64,000 nt of DNA from Castanea sativa (GCF_040712315.1 NC_134013.1:57804501-57868500), one strand, 5' to 3'. Positions 1 to 12,444 are shown, counted from the first letter of the stretch. A program made the numbers and translations. The notes: generated by a model from the letters alone, not told the origin.

Positions 1-967
1 GTGATACCAACTGAAAGAGTGAGAATTATAGAGTGATACTTGCAAAAAAAAAAAAAAAACACAATTAGATAATAATAAATAAACACAAAATAACAACAAT
101 ACTAAAAATGTTTGTAGTCCTAACCATAAAAAATTCACTAATCTAAAATTTGAATAAAAACAACAACAACAACAACAACAATCATAATCATAATCGCATA
201 CAAACAATATTAACTACAACAATACATAATATTTTACAATGTATTAGCTTCTAATATTTACAAAGCATTATTTATACAATAATAATAAATCTGCTAATTT
301 CTAAAGCTGTAAGTTTTTTAATAAGCAAAGCAAAAAAATTTACATTAATCCAAAACTTACAATCCTTAGTTGTGCACGCTGAAGCAAAGCAGAAGAGTAA
401 CTGAACAATCGGAGGAGATGCAAAGTAGAAGAGTAACTTTGTGAGGAGATTTCAGGAAGGGCACTTGTCTTTTATTAAGAAGAGGTGAAATAAAAAGACA
501 AAAAATAATCTTTTGTTACAGGAGGAGGAATAAAAAGTCAAAAAGAATCTCTAAAGATAGATTTTAGGCGTGATATGGTTTTATTGGGAATGATCAATGG
601 AATCTATTTCAGACAGAAAATAAGAATGGGAAGAAAAGGTAAATTGATTGGTTGATTGACTCATCGCAGGTACTTTTACAATATAAAATGAAAAAACATA
701 ACATATACACAAACCATGTCAAAAAAACTACTGAAAGATAAGAATATGTTTACTATATATATATATATATATTTTATTTGGACAATATTTTCGCAACAAA
801 TTATAAGTGGCAGGTTGTTATTAGTTGTTATTATTGAGGCCAAAAAGTAATCTTAGCATTAGGCTTAAATTTGAATCAGCAACAACTAACCACCTATGAT
901 TTGTTGTAAAAATATTGTAAAAATAAAAATGTTGTGGACGTACTTTTTTTTTTTTTTTTTTTTCATT
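1..967. other. AT-rich intergenic DNA, no gene seen
   Basis: Very AT-rich sequence with short A runs, a (CAA)n tract near 157-180 and a short TA tract near 755-772. I see no splice-compatible coding exon and no element with recognisable ends. Confidence 0.6.
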
Positions 968-1577
968 CTATTTCGGCAATGCCATTGCAAAGAATCTCTG
1001 CAAAAATCTCAGTTTTTTTTTTCCTGTTTACAGTGTGCACATAAATCATTTTTTTCTTCTATAACTTTCTTTCATGCATGGACAAGAATCTAAATACTTT
1101 TTTAGAATAAGAATCAATGCACTCAGTGTACTTGAATTTGTTTCATATAGTACTTTTACAAAATGAAAGAATATGACATACACACTTTTTTTTTTCCCTT
1201 CTATTTCAGCAATGCCATTGCCACAAATCCATTCCCACTTTTTTTTTTCCCTTCTATTTCGGTAATGCCATTGCCACAATTGGTTTTCTCTTCTTCTTTT
1301 TTTTTTTTTTTTTTTTTTTTCATTTTTGGCAATGGCATTGCCACAAATCAATTGCACAATTTTTTCTACTCTATTTCGGCAATAGCATTGTCACAATTAG
1401 TTTATTTGCTTCGGCCACTCACCTAACACTTCGGGCACTCACTCACTCGGGCAACAGTTTGGGTAGCAGGAATTTCGGTAATGAGATTACCGAAATTCAA
1501 AATTTTCTCTCTCCAACTTTTTCTATTTCTCTCCTATACTTTTGTTAGAATTTCGGCAACACCATTGCTGAAATTCA
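968..1577. repeat. Cluster of near-palindromic GGCAATG units
   Basis: Seven degenerate units built on the inverted repeat GGCAATG-N-CATTGCC, usually preceded by TATTTC or poly-T, lie near 975, 1209, 1261, 1328, 1378, 1471 and 1549. The unit at 1471-1497 is a perfect palindrome with 12-bp arms (AATTTCGGTAAT) around a 3-bp spacer. The unit at 1549-1575 is a diverged version with both AATTTC-like arms. Spacing is irregular (about 50-240 bp), so this is not a simple tandem satellite. Open reading frames here on both strands are poly-T artefacts. Function unknown. Confidence 0.65.
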
Positions 1578-1904
1578 CTCTTTTTTCTCAATTCCCTAAA
1601 TAATTTGGAACAGTACCTATAACGCAAATAAACTCCAAATTCCGCAATATTTAGCCAAAGGACTCCTTATACTTGTATATATTTTCTTAATTAAATTATT
1701 ATGACCAGTAATTAAGTTAAAATCTTTTTCACAGTTTTTAAAAAGTTCTAATTCATTATATTATTAAATTTTTTATTTAATTTATATATAATTCTTGATT
1801 AAGTTGTGCATCATATGGGAATAATACTAATTGTATAAAATATTTGAACTTTTATAATAAGTTGTGGAGCCAATGTTTGGCTGCAAAAAGAGCAAATTTT
1901 ATAA

Positions 1905-2788
1905 TGTTAGAATATTCATGTGTGAGTAACGCAATTAGTTAAGAAGTGAATTCTCACGTTAGATAATAATAAGAAGAGTAAATGATTAATATAATATCGT
2001 TGAGTTATACTCATTGGGCTTAAGTCTTTTGGGTTGAGTGATATTTTTATATGTTATATTAACTATCCAAAGAGTCTTTTTAAAATGTTTTTCTCCCCAA
2101 TAAATGGTATTAGGGTTGATGGTTAAAGGGCAAATGTTGGGTTCCATTGAGTAAAGCGAAGAAGACTTCCATGCCTCCACCTATTGTTAAGTAAGGATTC
2201 TACCGGTGGTGAGTCAAAGCGATTGTGTATTGGTGACTCCCATAGTTGTACAAAGAAAACTCTCATGTTTGCCCCAAGCATAGTTGAGTGAAAGGCACAT
2301 TTTTGTTGCTAGTGATACATGACACTTGGATTGTCAAGAAAAAAAAGCTTTAGTTCAAGGGGATGACTAACCAAAGTGCCAAAAGTGAGTGACTTGCCAC
2401 TGAGTAGAATAAGGAAGACTCCCATGCCTCCACCCATGGTTGAGTAAAGGTTCTACCAGTGGTGAGTTAAGGCAAATGTACAAGTGATTCCCATAGTTGT
2501 GCAAGTAAAATTACCATGTTTGCCCTAAGCATAGTTGAGTGAAGAGCACACAATTAGTGTAAATGATGTATAACACTTGAATTGTCAAGCAAAAACCTTA
2601 TATTTAAGGGGGGAGACTAACAAAAGTGTCAAAAGTGAGTGACTTGATAGAAGACTTACGTGTGAAGTGAGAGATTTGTTGGAATATTCACGTATGAGTA
2701 ATATAGTAGTTAAAGAGTGAAGTTCCACATTGGATACTAATGATAAGAGTGATTGAATAATGTAATATAGTTGAACTCATACCCAAGG

Positions 2789-2790
<2 letters not shown>
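1905..2790 (+). mobile_element. TRIM-like retroelement with duplicated internal block
   Basis: A block of about 110-125 bp starting TGTTRGAATATTCA at 1905 recurs in direct orientation at 2677, as the terminal repeats of a small LTR element would. At 2105 the sequence TGGTATTAGGGTTGATGG resembles a decayed primer-binding site (TGGTATCAGAGC type). Between the repeats a 253-bp segment is tandemly duplicated (2161-2413 and 2414 to about 2650). There is no gag or pol. The right repeat is cut off by a CT microsatellite at 2791. TRIM status is inferred from the layout; it could also be another decayed non-autonomous element. Confidence 0.5.

Positions 2791-2874
<84 letters not shown>
2791..2874. repeat. 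(CT)n(TA)n compound microsatellite
   Basis: An uninterrupted CT run of about 55 bp is followed by about 30 bp of TA. It directly adjoins the left end of the predicted solo LTR. Confidence 0.97.
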
Positions 2875-2878
<4 letters not shown>

Positions 2879-3659
2879 AGGACATGTTTTGTTCCCAAAG
2901 CCCAAAAGAAAGGTCAGTGGCCTAAAGAGCCAAAATCAATGAATTTGTAGAGGGTGGACTTGAAACTGAACTTTTAATAAGTTAGATGTACAATGATTAC
3001 GATAGGTGATTGTTATGGTGAAGCATGAAACAAACAGTTTGAACAAGGAAAATCCTCTTCGGCAAAGTTCGAGGAATGTTGTTCTTATATATTTCCCTTT
3101 AACTTAACCTAATTACAGTTCTTGAGTGTACAGTTCTCTTTCTACTGATTATCTCATGATCCCCTTGTAATGGGAATCTCCTTCCTCACTTCATCTCAGC
3201 CCTTCACATGTAGATCAAATTGCTGGCTTTGATATTTGTCTCATCAGCACATTCCTTAAGTCTTTGTGGGCAGCTGTAAGGCTGGGGGTCACTATTCAGG
3301 TATCACATCCACACTAATACGGCCAGCGAATTAGTTGTAGAGCATTCAATGCGGTGGTAGCAACTTTCTTTTCAGATATTTCCCAAATCTCTTTTGTCTT
3401 ATCACCTCTTGATGTTTATCATTGCCAGAATGATCGTTTGTTGCCCTGTTCTTGACGAAAGGTCGGACGTATGACCTCTACCTTGCTCAGTCGAGGAGGT
3501 ACTTCTTCTCGGACAACATTTCCAATTCCTCGTGACCAAACTCCTTCCACGAGCCTTTGCTCTATAGACCTCTGTCATTAGTACCCATCCTTAGGCTACT
3601 TGAGGTCCTCGGACACGGCCCATGGCCCAACACCTATACCTGGGCCCTTTATCCCTACA
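2875..3659. mobile_element. Probable solo LTR inserted in a TA repeat
   Basis: The 785-bp block begins TGTAAGGA and ends TCCCTACA, short near-perfect inverted termini of the TG...CA type. It is flanked on both sides by ATATA (2870-2874 and 3660-3664), the size of an LTR target duplication. That duplication is weak evidence because it lies in a TA repeat. The block has more complex sequence than its surroundings and no open frame, as expected of an LTR. No partner LTR or internal coding region is present. Confidence 0.55.

Positions 3660-3702
<43 letters not shown>
3660..3702. repeat. (TA)n(GA)n compound microsatellite
   Basis: About 16 bp of TA followed by about 26 bp of GA, on the right side of the predicted solo LTR. 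Confidence 0.97.
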
Positions 3703-3708
<6 letters not shown>

Positions 3709-4403
3709 CGTAATTATACTCATATTTTAAGTGCACACACACTATGTACATACATTATATATAATACTTAATACCAAAATGAAATTAATGTGAATATTAA
3801 ATGGTATTTTAATGTTGTAAAACACATAAAAATATAAAATAATTGCTATATTGTGTTCATTTCTTAAAATTTATTTTATAAATAAAAAAATCGTGTTGTG
3901 ATTTTTTTTATGATCAAAATTATACTTATAAATATATTGTAACGATTTTTATTTACTGGATAAACCTTAAGTATAACTTATGTTAATTTTTGTTAAATTA
4001 TAAAATGATTAATGTTGTAACAATTTTAAGTCATATTTGTAACCATTTGTAAAATCTATAACTTTAGAGTTCAACTTAAAACGAATATCAAATTATGAAG
4101 TTTATTAAATATTTTTATGTTTTATGACTCATACATTTATTTTTATAAAAATATAAATAAATAAATATTATTTTATAAAAAATTGACCTCTTCACCCTTT
4201 TAAAGGAATTTTTTTTTTGGTAATTTTTGTTTTAAAAAACGTTTGCTTCTCTATTAACTATTTTTTAAAATCCTTTTTTTAATAGCTTTTTTTTGAAATT
4301 AAAAAACACTAAAATAGAAACCTTTTGTCTTTTACATTTTTCAATTAAGCTTGACATATAAAACATATTTAAAGAAAATGAAAAAGAAAAAAAAAAGAAA
4401 AAA
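3703..4403. other. AT-rich spacer, nothing recognised
   Basis: Extremely AT-rich with homopolymer runs. No exon, repeat end or regulatory motif is convincing. Confidence 0.6.
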
Positions 4404-4816
4404 TTTTGGCAAAAATACAATTTACATATAAAGCTTATCTAATGAAAACATTTTGACAAAAATACAATTTACATCGTCAACTTTGTCCAAAAATATAATT
4501 TAAAGTTGGTCACATTAGTCTAATAACTCTACCCCAAAGTCATTTTAGTCTTTTAAGTTTGACTATTGTTAACTTTACCTAAAAATCATTTTAGTCTTAT
4601 AAGTTGGTAGTTTTGAGTAATTTTTGGGTAAGATTACTAAATTAAAATGACCAATTTCAAACTCTTTGAGAAATCAATAAATTTCAAACTTAAAGGACTA
4701 AAATGATTTTTGGGCAAAGTTACAGGAATATAATGAGTCAATGACTAACTTCAAACATAAAAGACCAAAATAATTCTTGGATAACATTAGCAGATATAAA
4801 TTGTATTCTTGCCAAA
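4404..4816. mobile_element. Fold-back (long inverted repeat) element
   Basis: The left end TTTTGGCAAAAATACAATTT (from 4404) is matched by the inverse complement of the right end, near 4796-4816. Interior segments around 4540-4600 and 4690-4730 also pair, sharing AAAATCATTTTAGTC-type sequence. The whole stretch could fold into one imperfect hairpin. No coding potential. Likely a MITE or fold-back relic; the superfamily is not determined. Confidence 0.5.
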
Positions 4817-5665
4817 CATTTAAGAAAATGAAAACATAAAACAAAAACTAACAAAAACCATGAAGTATGGAAGGTGGGGGTTTGGGTGGGGCCGGGTGGT
4901 AATTGTCTCCACTCAACCCCCGAGAAGGTACATTATGTATTCGATTCATGAGTCTTCCCCTCGTGTGAGGGTGAACCTCACAAGTGTGGGATCTATTCTC
5001 ATGTAGGAGGGATGACTTATACATCTGAAACATGATGTATTTTTCCTGATCGCCCTACTCCCCCCTTGTTTATGATTTAATGAAAAAAAATTTGTTAATT
5101 CCGTAAGCACAGATTAGAAAGAACTTCTGGTACTATCAAAAAACGAAAGAAGGAATGAACTTTTGGGAATGATACTAATGAAATGAAGATCCAAGAGAAT
5201 GGGTACATAATGAGCCACTTTGACCCAAGGAAAGAAGTTGACGTGAACCAGTTGAGTTAAAATTCAACATGGAGAATTCCAACCTTGAAGGTTTGCAATG
5301 ATACAAATATGGTGTTGCCTTAGAAATGACAATTTTTCATGTTCTTTCCTATGTTCACAAACAGCATCAGACATTCACAGACAGAGAAATAAGGAAAGAA
5401 TGATACCCAGTTCTTTCGTGTGAAAAATAATTTCCATGGTAGCTTTGCTTTTTAACTAGGAATATTCTTCTACAGATACATTCTTTTCTTTTCCTACCCT
5501 TTCTTTGTGAAATGTTCTTTCTTTCTTCTTGCACCAATGCACCCTTCTTTTCCAGCTGGAGAAAGTTAAAAAAAAATCCAAAACGTTGACGAAACTCAAA
5601 GCAAGCTATCATGATGAACAAGTTAGCCATGCATTAAATACAAAAAAAATCCTAGCTCCATAGAC
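4817..5665. other. Intergenic sequence upstream of the sucrose synthase
   Basis: Contains a locally GC-richer patch at about 4860-5075 and then ordinary AT-rich sequence leading to the sucrose synthase promoter. Short reading frames on the minus strand here (5367-5630, 4848-5033) have no recognisable domains. Confidence 0.5.
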
Positions 5666-5672
5666 TATAAAA
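5666..5672 (+). promoter_or_regulatory. TATA box of the sucrose synthase
   Basis: TATAAAA lies 79-85 bp upstream of the ATG at 5751. Transcription would then start near 5697 with a short 5' leader of about 50 nt. Position and sequence fit a plant TATA box; the start site itself is inferred. Confidence 0.6.
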
Positions 5673-5750
5673 GCAGAATCCTATCCGCTAACCAAGCCAA
5701 ACTGGTAATTGATTTCCACCATTCAAAACCTTAACAACTTGTCTTCTGAA

Positions 5751-8700
5751 ATGGCTGCAGCTGCAGCAGTCTTAAAGCGTTCTGAGTCAGTAACTGATAG
5801 CTTGCCCGAAGCCTTGAAGCAGAGTCGTTACCATATGAAGAAGTGCTTTGCTAAGTATATTGAAAAGGGAAAGAGGATAATGAAACTGGCCCATCTAATG
5901 GATGAAATGGAGAAAGCCATTGATGACAAGAATGACAGAGCTCAGGTCCTGGAGGGATTACTTGGTTACATATTGTGTTCTACACAGGTTCTTGTTTTTC
6001 TTTGACGTTCACTTTTTTTTTTTTCCCTCTTTGGCTAACATTGTGAAACCAAGATGATAGGCTTGTTGATATCAAAATGCCTTTTTTTATTATTATTATC
6101 AGGAAGCGATTGTTTTACCACCTTATATTGCCTTTGCCATAAGACCAAATCCTGGGTTTTGGGAATATGTTAAAGTCAGCGCTGATGATTTATCGGTTGA
6201 GGGAATCACCATTACAGATTTCTTGAAATGTAAAGAAATGATCTATGATGAAAATTGGTATGTTTTCTCTCTTCATTTAGCTCTGATTGCTTGCTTCATG
6301 TGATTAGCATAGCACCAGCTAAATTTAATTTCCATGTTTCTAAAATACTTACAGATTTCCATGTTTCTTTTAATCATATTCCTAGAATTTTTGGATTTGT
6401 TTTCAAAAGTCAAATACAAGTGGAACAGTGCCACAGGGAAAAGAACTTCGCCCATTATTTCAATGAACAAATTGCTAGCTTCTCATGCACTTGACATGTT
6501 TTTGATCATCTGTATTACATGTGTATATTTCCTGGCTTATAACCAGCATTGTATCCAAGCTTATAGCTCAAAGGTTGTGTAATAATAACTCTGTTTTATG
6601 TTGCAGGGCAAATGATCAAAATGCTTTGGAAGTGGATTTCGCAGCACTGGACTATTCTATGCCTCGCTTAACCCTATCTTCTTCAATTGGAAACGGAGTC
6701 ACCTTGGTTTCAAAGTTCATAACTTCAACGCTTAGCCAGAAATTGGAGAATTCACAGCCACTTGTGGACTACTTATTATCACTGAATCATCTAGGAGATG
6801 TATGGGAAAGACAGCATTCGATCATTTAAAGAAAATATTATCCAAAAACGTTGTTGAATTTGCCATTGTAACATATATTAAATGGTTCTGAATACTTATG
6901 GTGATTTTAAATTTGCAGAATCTTATGATAAATAGCACCATTGATACTGCTTTGAAGCTTCAGATGGCACTGATAGTAGCTGAGGTGTACCTATCAGCAC
7001 TTCCCAAGGACGCTCCGTATTCAGATTTTGAGCTAAGGTGATCTATCTAATACTAAATTTTGTTATCAGATCCTGAAGAATTGTTATCTGATAAATCAAA
7101 TTACTTTACAGGTTTAAGCAGTGGGGCTTTGAGAGAGGGTGGGGAGATACTGCACAAAGAGTAAAGGAGACAATGAGAACACTCTCAGAAGTACTCCAAG
7201 CACCCGATCCAATTAATATGGAGAAGTTATTTAGCAGGCTTCCTACAATATTCAATGTTGTAATTTTCTCTCCTCATGGCTACTTTGGTCAAGCAGATGT
7301 TCTAGGTTTGCCAGACACTGGTGGGCAGGTACAAGTTTTTTATTTGGCCTTAAAAATCAGTCTGCCTGCAGTAATTAACACTGATTAGTAAGCTGACATT
7401 GCTCTTCCCCTATACTTTAAACAGGTGGTTTACATTTTGGATCAAGTAAAAGCTCTTGAAGAAGAATTGCTCCTTAGAATTAAGCAACAAGGGCTAAATG
7501 CGAAGCCTCAAATTGTTGTGGTGAGTTTCATAAGGAGCCAGGAATGATATCTCAATTATAGCAGTTTTCTTTGAAAGCATCATGTAATCATGCTATTGAT
7601 GATGACAGGTCACACGACTCATACCAGATGCTCGGGGAACAAAGTGTGACCAAGAGATAGAAGCAATCAATGGCACCAAGCACTCCAACATTCTTAGGGT
7701 GCCTTTTCAGACAGAGAATGGAGTCCTCCGTCGATGGGTTTCTCGTTTTGACATTTATCCCTATCTTGAGAAGTTCAGTCAGGTATGTATTCCATCTATC
7801 TTTGAAAACATGATTTAAAATTTCCTATAATGGCATTTTTAGTGGGATTTAGTTCCTATCAATTTAAAAAAAAAATTAAACTATTACTTGTCCCAAAAGT
7901 TTAAACTAATAATAAATGGTAGATTTAATCAATTAACCATTTCTAACACTTTTATATCAACAGGATGCTACAATCAAAATCGTTGATCACTTGGAAGGGA
8001 AGCCAGATCTTATCATTGGAAATTATACTGATGGGAATTTGGTGGCAACACTCATGGCTAATAAACTTGGGGTCACTCAGGTGTCTTTTCTTCATCAGTT
8101 TATTCAGCTATAAAGTTTCTCTGTTATATTTACTAACCTAGTGTGCTTAAAAACCAGGGAACTATTGCGCACGCATTAGAGAAGACTAAGTATGAAGATT
8201 CAGACATCAAATGGAAGGAATTAGATCCCAAGTATCATTTCTCATGCCAATTCATTGCTGATACAATTGCAATGAATGCAACAGATTTCATCATAGCCAG
8301 CACATACCAGGAGATTGCAGGAAGGTTAGAGAATTACAAACAAAACTATATATATTTAATAGAACTGGAAGTAATATAACAGACTTGTCAAAGAATTAGA
8401 ATGATATAAGAGAACAAGTTTTCAGAATGATGTCAGATAAAAATTTTCAGATTTTTTTATAGCAAAATTCAATATGGATAGAATATAACTAGTAATAAAT
8501 TCACATACAAAAAAAGGAAAGAATTATTTGATGTATAAGTGCAATTAAGTTTGTTTCATATGAATTCGATTGTTCTTGCAGCAAAGAAAGACCTGGACAG
8601 TATGAAAGCCATACTGCATTTACACTCCCGGGGCTTTGCAGAGTAGTTTCAGGCATCAACGTATTTGATCCAAAGTTCAACATTGCTGCACCAGGGGCTG

Positions 8701-11271
8701 ATCAGTCCATCTATTTCCCTTACATTGAGAGACAAAAGCGACTCACATCATTTCATCCTGCCATTGAAGAATTACTGTATAGTAAAGATGATAACAATGA
8801 ACACATGTAAGTTTTGGAGCCTCAAAACATGCATGTACTTCTTTTACTGCTATTACTGTATGGATCATAAAATTTGTTGAAATTGGCTAACGTCTTCTAT
8901 GAACTTTATTCGAAAACAGTGGATATCTAGCAGACAAGAAGAAACCTATCATCTTCTCGATGGCAAGGCTCGATGTGGTGAAGAACATTACTGGATTAAC
9001 TGAGTGGTATGCGAAAAACAAGAGGCTGAGAAATCTGGTTAACCTTGTTGTGGTTGGGGGCTTCTTCGATCCTTCCAAATCAAAGGATAGAGAAGAAATT
9101 TCTGAAATTAAGAAAATGCATGCATTGATAGAAAAATACCAACTTAAGGGTCAGATAAGATGGATTGCAGCACAAACTGATAGGAAACGCAATGGAGAAC
9201 TATACCGCTGCATTGCTGACACAAAGGGAGCTTTTGTGCAGCCTGCTCTGTATGAAGCATTTGGTCTAACTGTCATTGAAGCAATGAACTGTGGATTACC
9301 CACCTTTGCAACCAATCAAGGTGGCCCAGCTGAAATCATTGTTGATGGGGTCTCAGGTTTTCATATTGATCCCAACAATGGGGATGAATCAAGTAAAAAA
9401 ATTGCAGATTTCTTTGATAAGTGCAAGTTGGATGCCACATACTGGACCAAGTTCTCAACAGCTGGTTTGCAACGTATAAATGAATGGTAATCACAAAACT
9501 GAGTATTTCATAGCTTTCCAACTTCAGACTATTTTCATTGATTAGGCCTCACTTTTATCAGTTTGTGAGGATTCATTACTTATATCATTTGAAATTTGAA
9601 TTATTTTTTCTCTCTTTGTAGCTACACCTGGAAGATATACGCAAACAAGGTGCTGAATATGGGGAACATTTATAGTTTCTGGAGACAGCTGAACAAGGAG
9701 AAGAAACAGGCAAAGCAAAGATACATTCAATTGTTATATAATCTCCAATTCAAAAGCTTGGTATGTTACTACACTTCTAACCTATAATATTGCGTAAATA
9801 TTAATTGTCACGATTGATACAAGTTTCAAGATCACTAATTGTTATTGCACATTCTGAGTTACACACTGCCACGAACGCTTTAAACACGATTTCAATTGTA
9901 TGTCTCCCATATAGTGTGTAACTATCACAACTCTTTCAGGATATGGGTTGCTATTATTTCTCACATCATGTCATTAATTGTTACAGGCACAGAACGTACC
10001 TATCCCAAGTGATGTAGCTCCACCAGCGCCAAAACCAGATGTCAAGCCGCAGCCCTCAAAAAGGCATGTTACTGGACCAAAAATATAGAGGGACCTTTGT
10101 TAATAATTACTTGATGTTATAAGAATTCTAAAATACTACTATACTAAAACAAATTCATGTTCTTTTTTATTACTGAACAAAATTATATTGAATGGAAGGT
10201 GGATCATCTTCCTCAATAAGATTAATGCATAGTCTATATTATATGAATGAGAAGATTGTTATAATTATAATTTTTTTAGAATAAGATTGTTATAATTATG
10301 GGGTGCCAGAACAGTGTTCAGCTACTTTTTACGACTCAAAGCATGTAAAATGGGAATCCTTGATAAATTATTGGAACCATATTTAAAATAAAAAAACCTC
10401 GAGTAATGAAGTGTTTGGAGCTCTTTAATAACAAAACTAAACCTTGACCACATGGAAACTGAAATTAGTCTCGAAGTTATACCAATTTTCTTCCAATTTC
10501 ACATATTTCTTCATTATTCATTGTGTCATTTTGCTTATTAAGTTAGACAATGAACTTTCTTAAAAACCACCTGTAAAAGAGAAATATTAAGAACACTACA
10601 AATGTTATTAAAAAAACTTTATAAATTGATGGAAAAATGCTAAAGTCACAAATTGATGTATAACCAATCACTAAAAATATAATTCAACATTTATTTATTA
10701 TGTAATACTAATTACATTCATTGTTAAGCCACTTTGTAAGTCTTTTATAATAAATAAAAACAATTGTAACCCTTCAACACTTCCCTTTTTAAAAAGGAAT
10801 CTTTTGCTTATAATTTCACAAACCCAGAAAACAACGAAAAATAAAGTTATCAAATACGGAATGATGTTTTTCTACTTTTATTTATCGGTTTATATAAATT
10901 AAAAACCATTGAAATAAACCATTTTAAAAGTTAGTTCTTTTATGAAAACACAATCAAGCAGAACTAATTCATAGATATAGAGTTTTATAACATATTTTGC
11001 ATATATTGCTGATAACACATCTAATTTTCTTTCTCTTTTATTTGTTTCAGATAATATTTATTCTTTCTACAAAATAAAATGTTTACTTTTCACTCAATAT
11101 AAAATACAAAATTTTGTTTTGTGCAGCACAAAACGCTCTCAATCTCGACTACAAAGGTAAGGCTTCTCCCTTATTGACTCATTGGCATTGCTATGGATTA
11201 TTTTGCACGTTAGCCACCTAACAATTTACTCAAACCAATTTAACTGACTTTTCAGGTTGTTTGGATCTTAA
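5751..11271 (+). CDS. SUS5: Sucrose synthase, SUS5/SUS6 class
   Basis: Reversibly converts sucrose and UDP to UDP-glucose and fructose. Fifteen coding exons: 5751-5987, 6103-6257, 6607-6799, 6919-7037, 7112-7328, 7425-7520, 7609-7782, 7964-8080, 8158-8324, 8582-8806, 8920-9486, 9622-9760, 9987-10063, 11127-11156, 11256-11271. They join in frame to 842 aa. The N-terminal regulatory domain is followed by a GT-B catalytic part: GLPDTGGQ at about 300-307, MARLDVVKN at about 581-589 (R583 and K588 contact the nucleotide sugar in the family), and the E-x7-E pair E679/E687. LKRSES puts Ser13 in a basic calcium-dependent kinase-like context, as in SUS1. The protein has a proline-rich tail ending LFGS, like the SUS5/6 clade, which in Arabidopsis is linked to sieve elements and callose. 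All introns are GT-AG except intron 13 (GC-AG). The clade is well supported; the SUS5 versus SUS6 name is a judgement. Confidence 0.93.
10064..11126 (+). other. GC-AG intron near the 3' end of the sucrose synthase
   Basis: Exon 13 ends AAAAG and the next bases are GCATGT, with no nearby GT that keeps the frame. Using GC as donor and the AG at 11125-11126 joins ...PQPSK to [15 protein letters not shown], a tail matching the C-terminus of SUS5-type proteins. Reading through instead gives only seven foreign residues and a stop at about 10086. The intron is about 1.06 kb and carries a MITE-like copy near 10627-10790. Confidence 0.8.
10627..10790. mobile_element. MITE-like copy in sucrose synthase intron 13
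   Basis: Begins AATGCTAAAGTCACAAA and contains ACCAATCACT, then ends with TTGTAACCCTTCAACACTT-type sequence. It resembles copies at 16784, 42115, 46680 and 57790 (see findings). The edges are approximate. Confidence 0.45.
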
Positions 11272-12444
11272 ATTGCACCTCAAGCCTTCAGACATTGGTG
11301 TTGCATGCAATTACAGTGTTGTGTCTTCATAAATTTCCATTTCTTTTTAACATTTGTAATTAAAATTATTGTGTAATGATTGAGAATTGGAGAACTGGGT
11401 TTTATGATATAAACCAGTTCTAAGTGTGTATGAACCAGATTTTCTAAGTGTGATTCTTTTAATTTTTATAAAACATTCTATTACTTTTTTTTTCTTCTGT
11501 TGAGATCAATTTCTTGTTGTTGATGTTTTACACGGTTATTGTTGATGGCTTAATTTGGTAAAAATAAGTGTCAGATTCCTGTTAATCCTAAGGATTCACA
11601 CATATTGTGTGAGAGATCTTGTAAAAACTGTCTCCTAAGATTTTATTTTAACTAAATGATTTTATATGTATAACTATCATTTGTAATGGGGTATGTCAGA
11701 TTCCTTTTTTTTTTTTTAAGTATTATTAATTTAATTTATATATACACACATATATGTATTAAAAGAATTCATTATTCTTACTTTTTAATATGCAAATTAC
11801 TAATTAAATTTTAAATAAGTTTTCCTAATGTCTACATTTCAATTGAAAATATGACTAATTCACTTAGATTGCTTTTTTAATATGATCGATATTAATTATA
11901 ATTTTAAAATTTTTAATTTGAAAAACCATATTTCAGTTGTATTATTTCATTATGTTATAACTCTTTTTTTTCTTGGTGAGATTTTATATATAAGTTTTAT
12001 CTTATATTCTTAATAACAAATTTATTAAGAGATCTTATGTGAGGTTCAATTCAACTTCTCTATTCTTCTCTCATTTTTTTTTTCCTTCAAGTTTTTCATA
12101 TCGAGAATGACATTTCTAATATAGATTTATAATTTTTTTATAAAAAATTAACAAATAAAAGAAAAATATCTACAATTGAAATAATATTGACAAATCTATG
12201 GCGGCAAAGAGATATAAAAAATTGAAATTTTGTCCTTATAGTAAATTTTAAAGACATAGGGCCCAGGCAGTATCTAAGAGCCCACTGAATATTCATGTCG
12301 GTCCTTACCTTGCTGCTTTTTGTGAATATTTTTGTACAACCAATTTTTTTTTTTTTAATTTATAAAAGTTTAAAACTTCGTTTTTGTAGGTACAACAAAA
12401 AAAAAGAATAGAAAAAAAAAAAAAGGCCATAGTGTGGGTCGCAT
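11272..12444. other. Intergenic, 3' flank of the sucrose synthase
   Basis: The first few hundred bases should hold the sucrose synthase 3' UTR. The rest is AT-rich with poly-T runs. No coding exon or element end is seen. Confidence 0.6.

Noticed and set aside
1046..1426. Overlapping open frames on both strands rich in Lys/Arg or Phe
   Set aside because: They are produced by poly-T/poly-A runs and the palindromic repeat units, and have no domain or splice context.
8960..9490. Treating the 176-codon frame as an intact small glycosyltransferase gene
   Set aside because: It is only part of exon 11 of the sucrose synthase; the frame continues from 8920 and is spliced at 9486.
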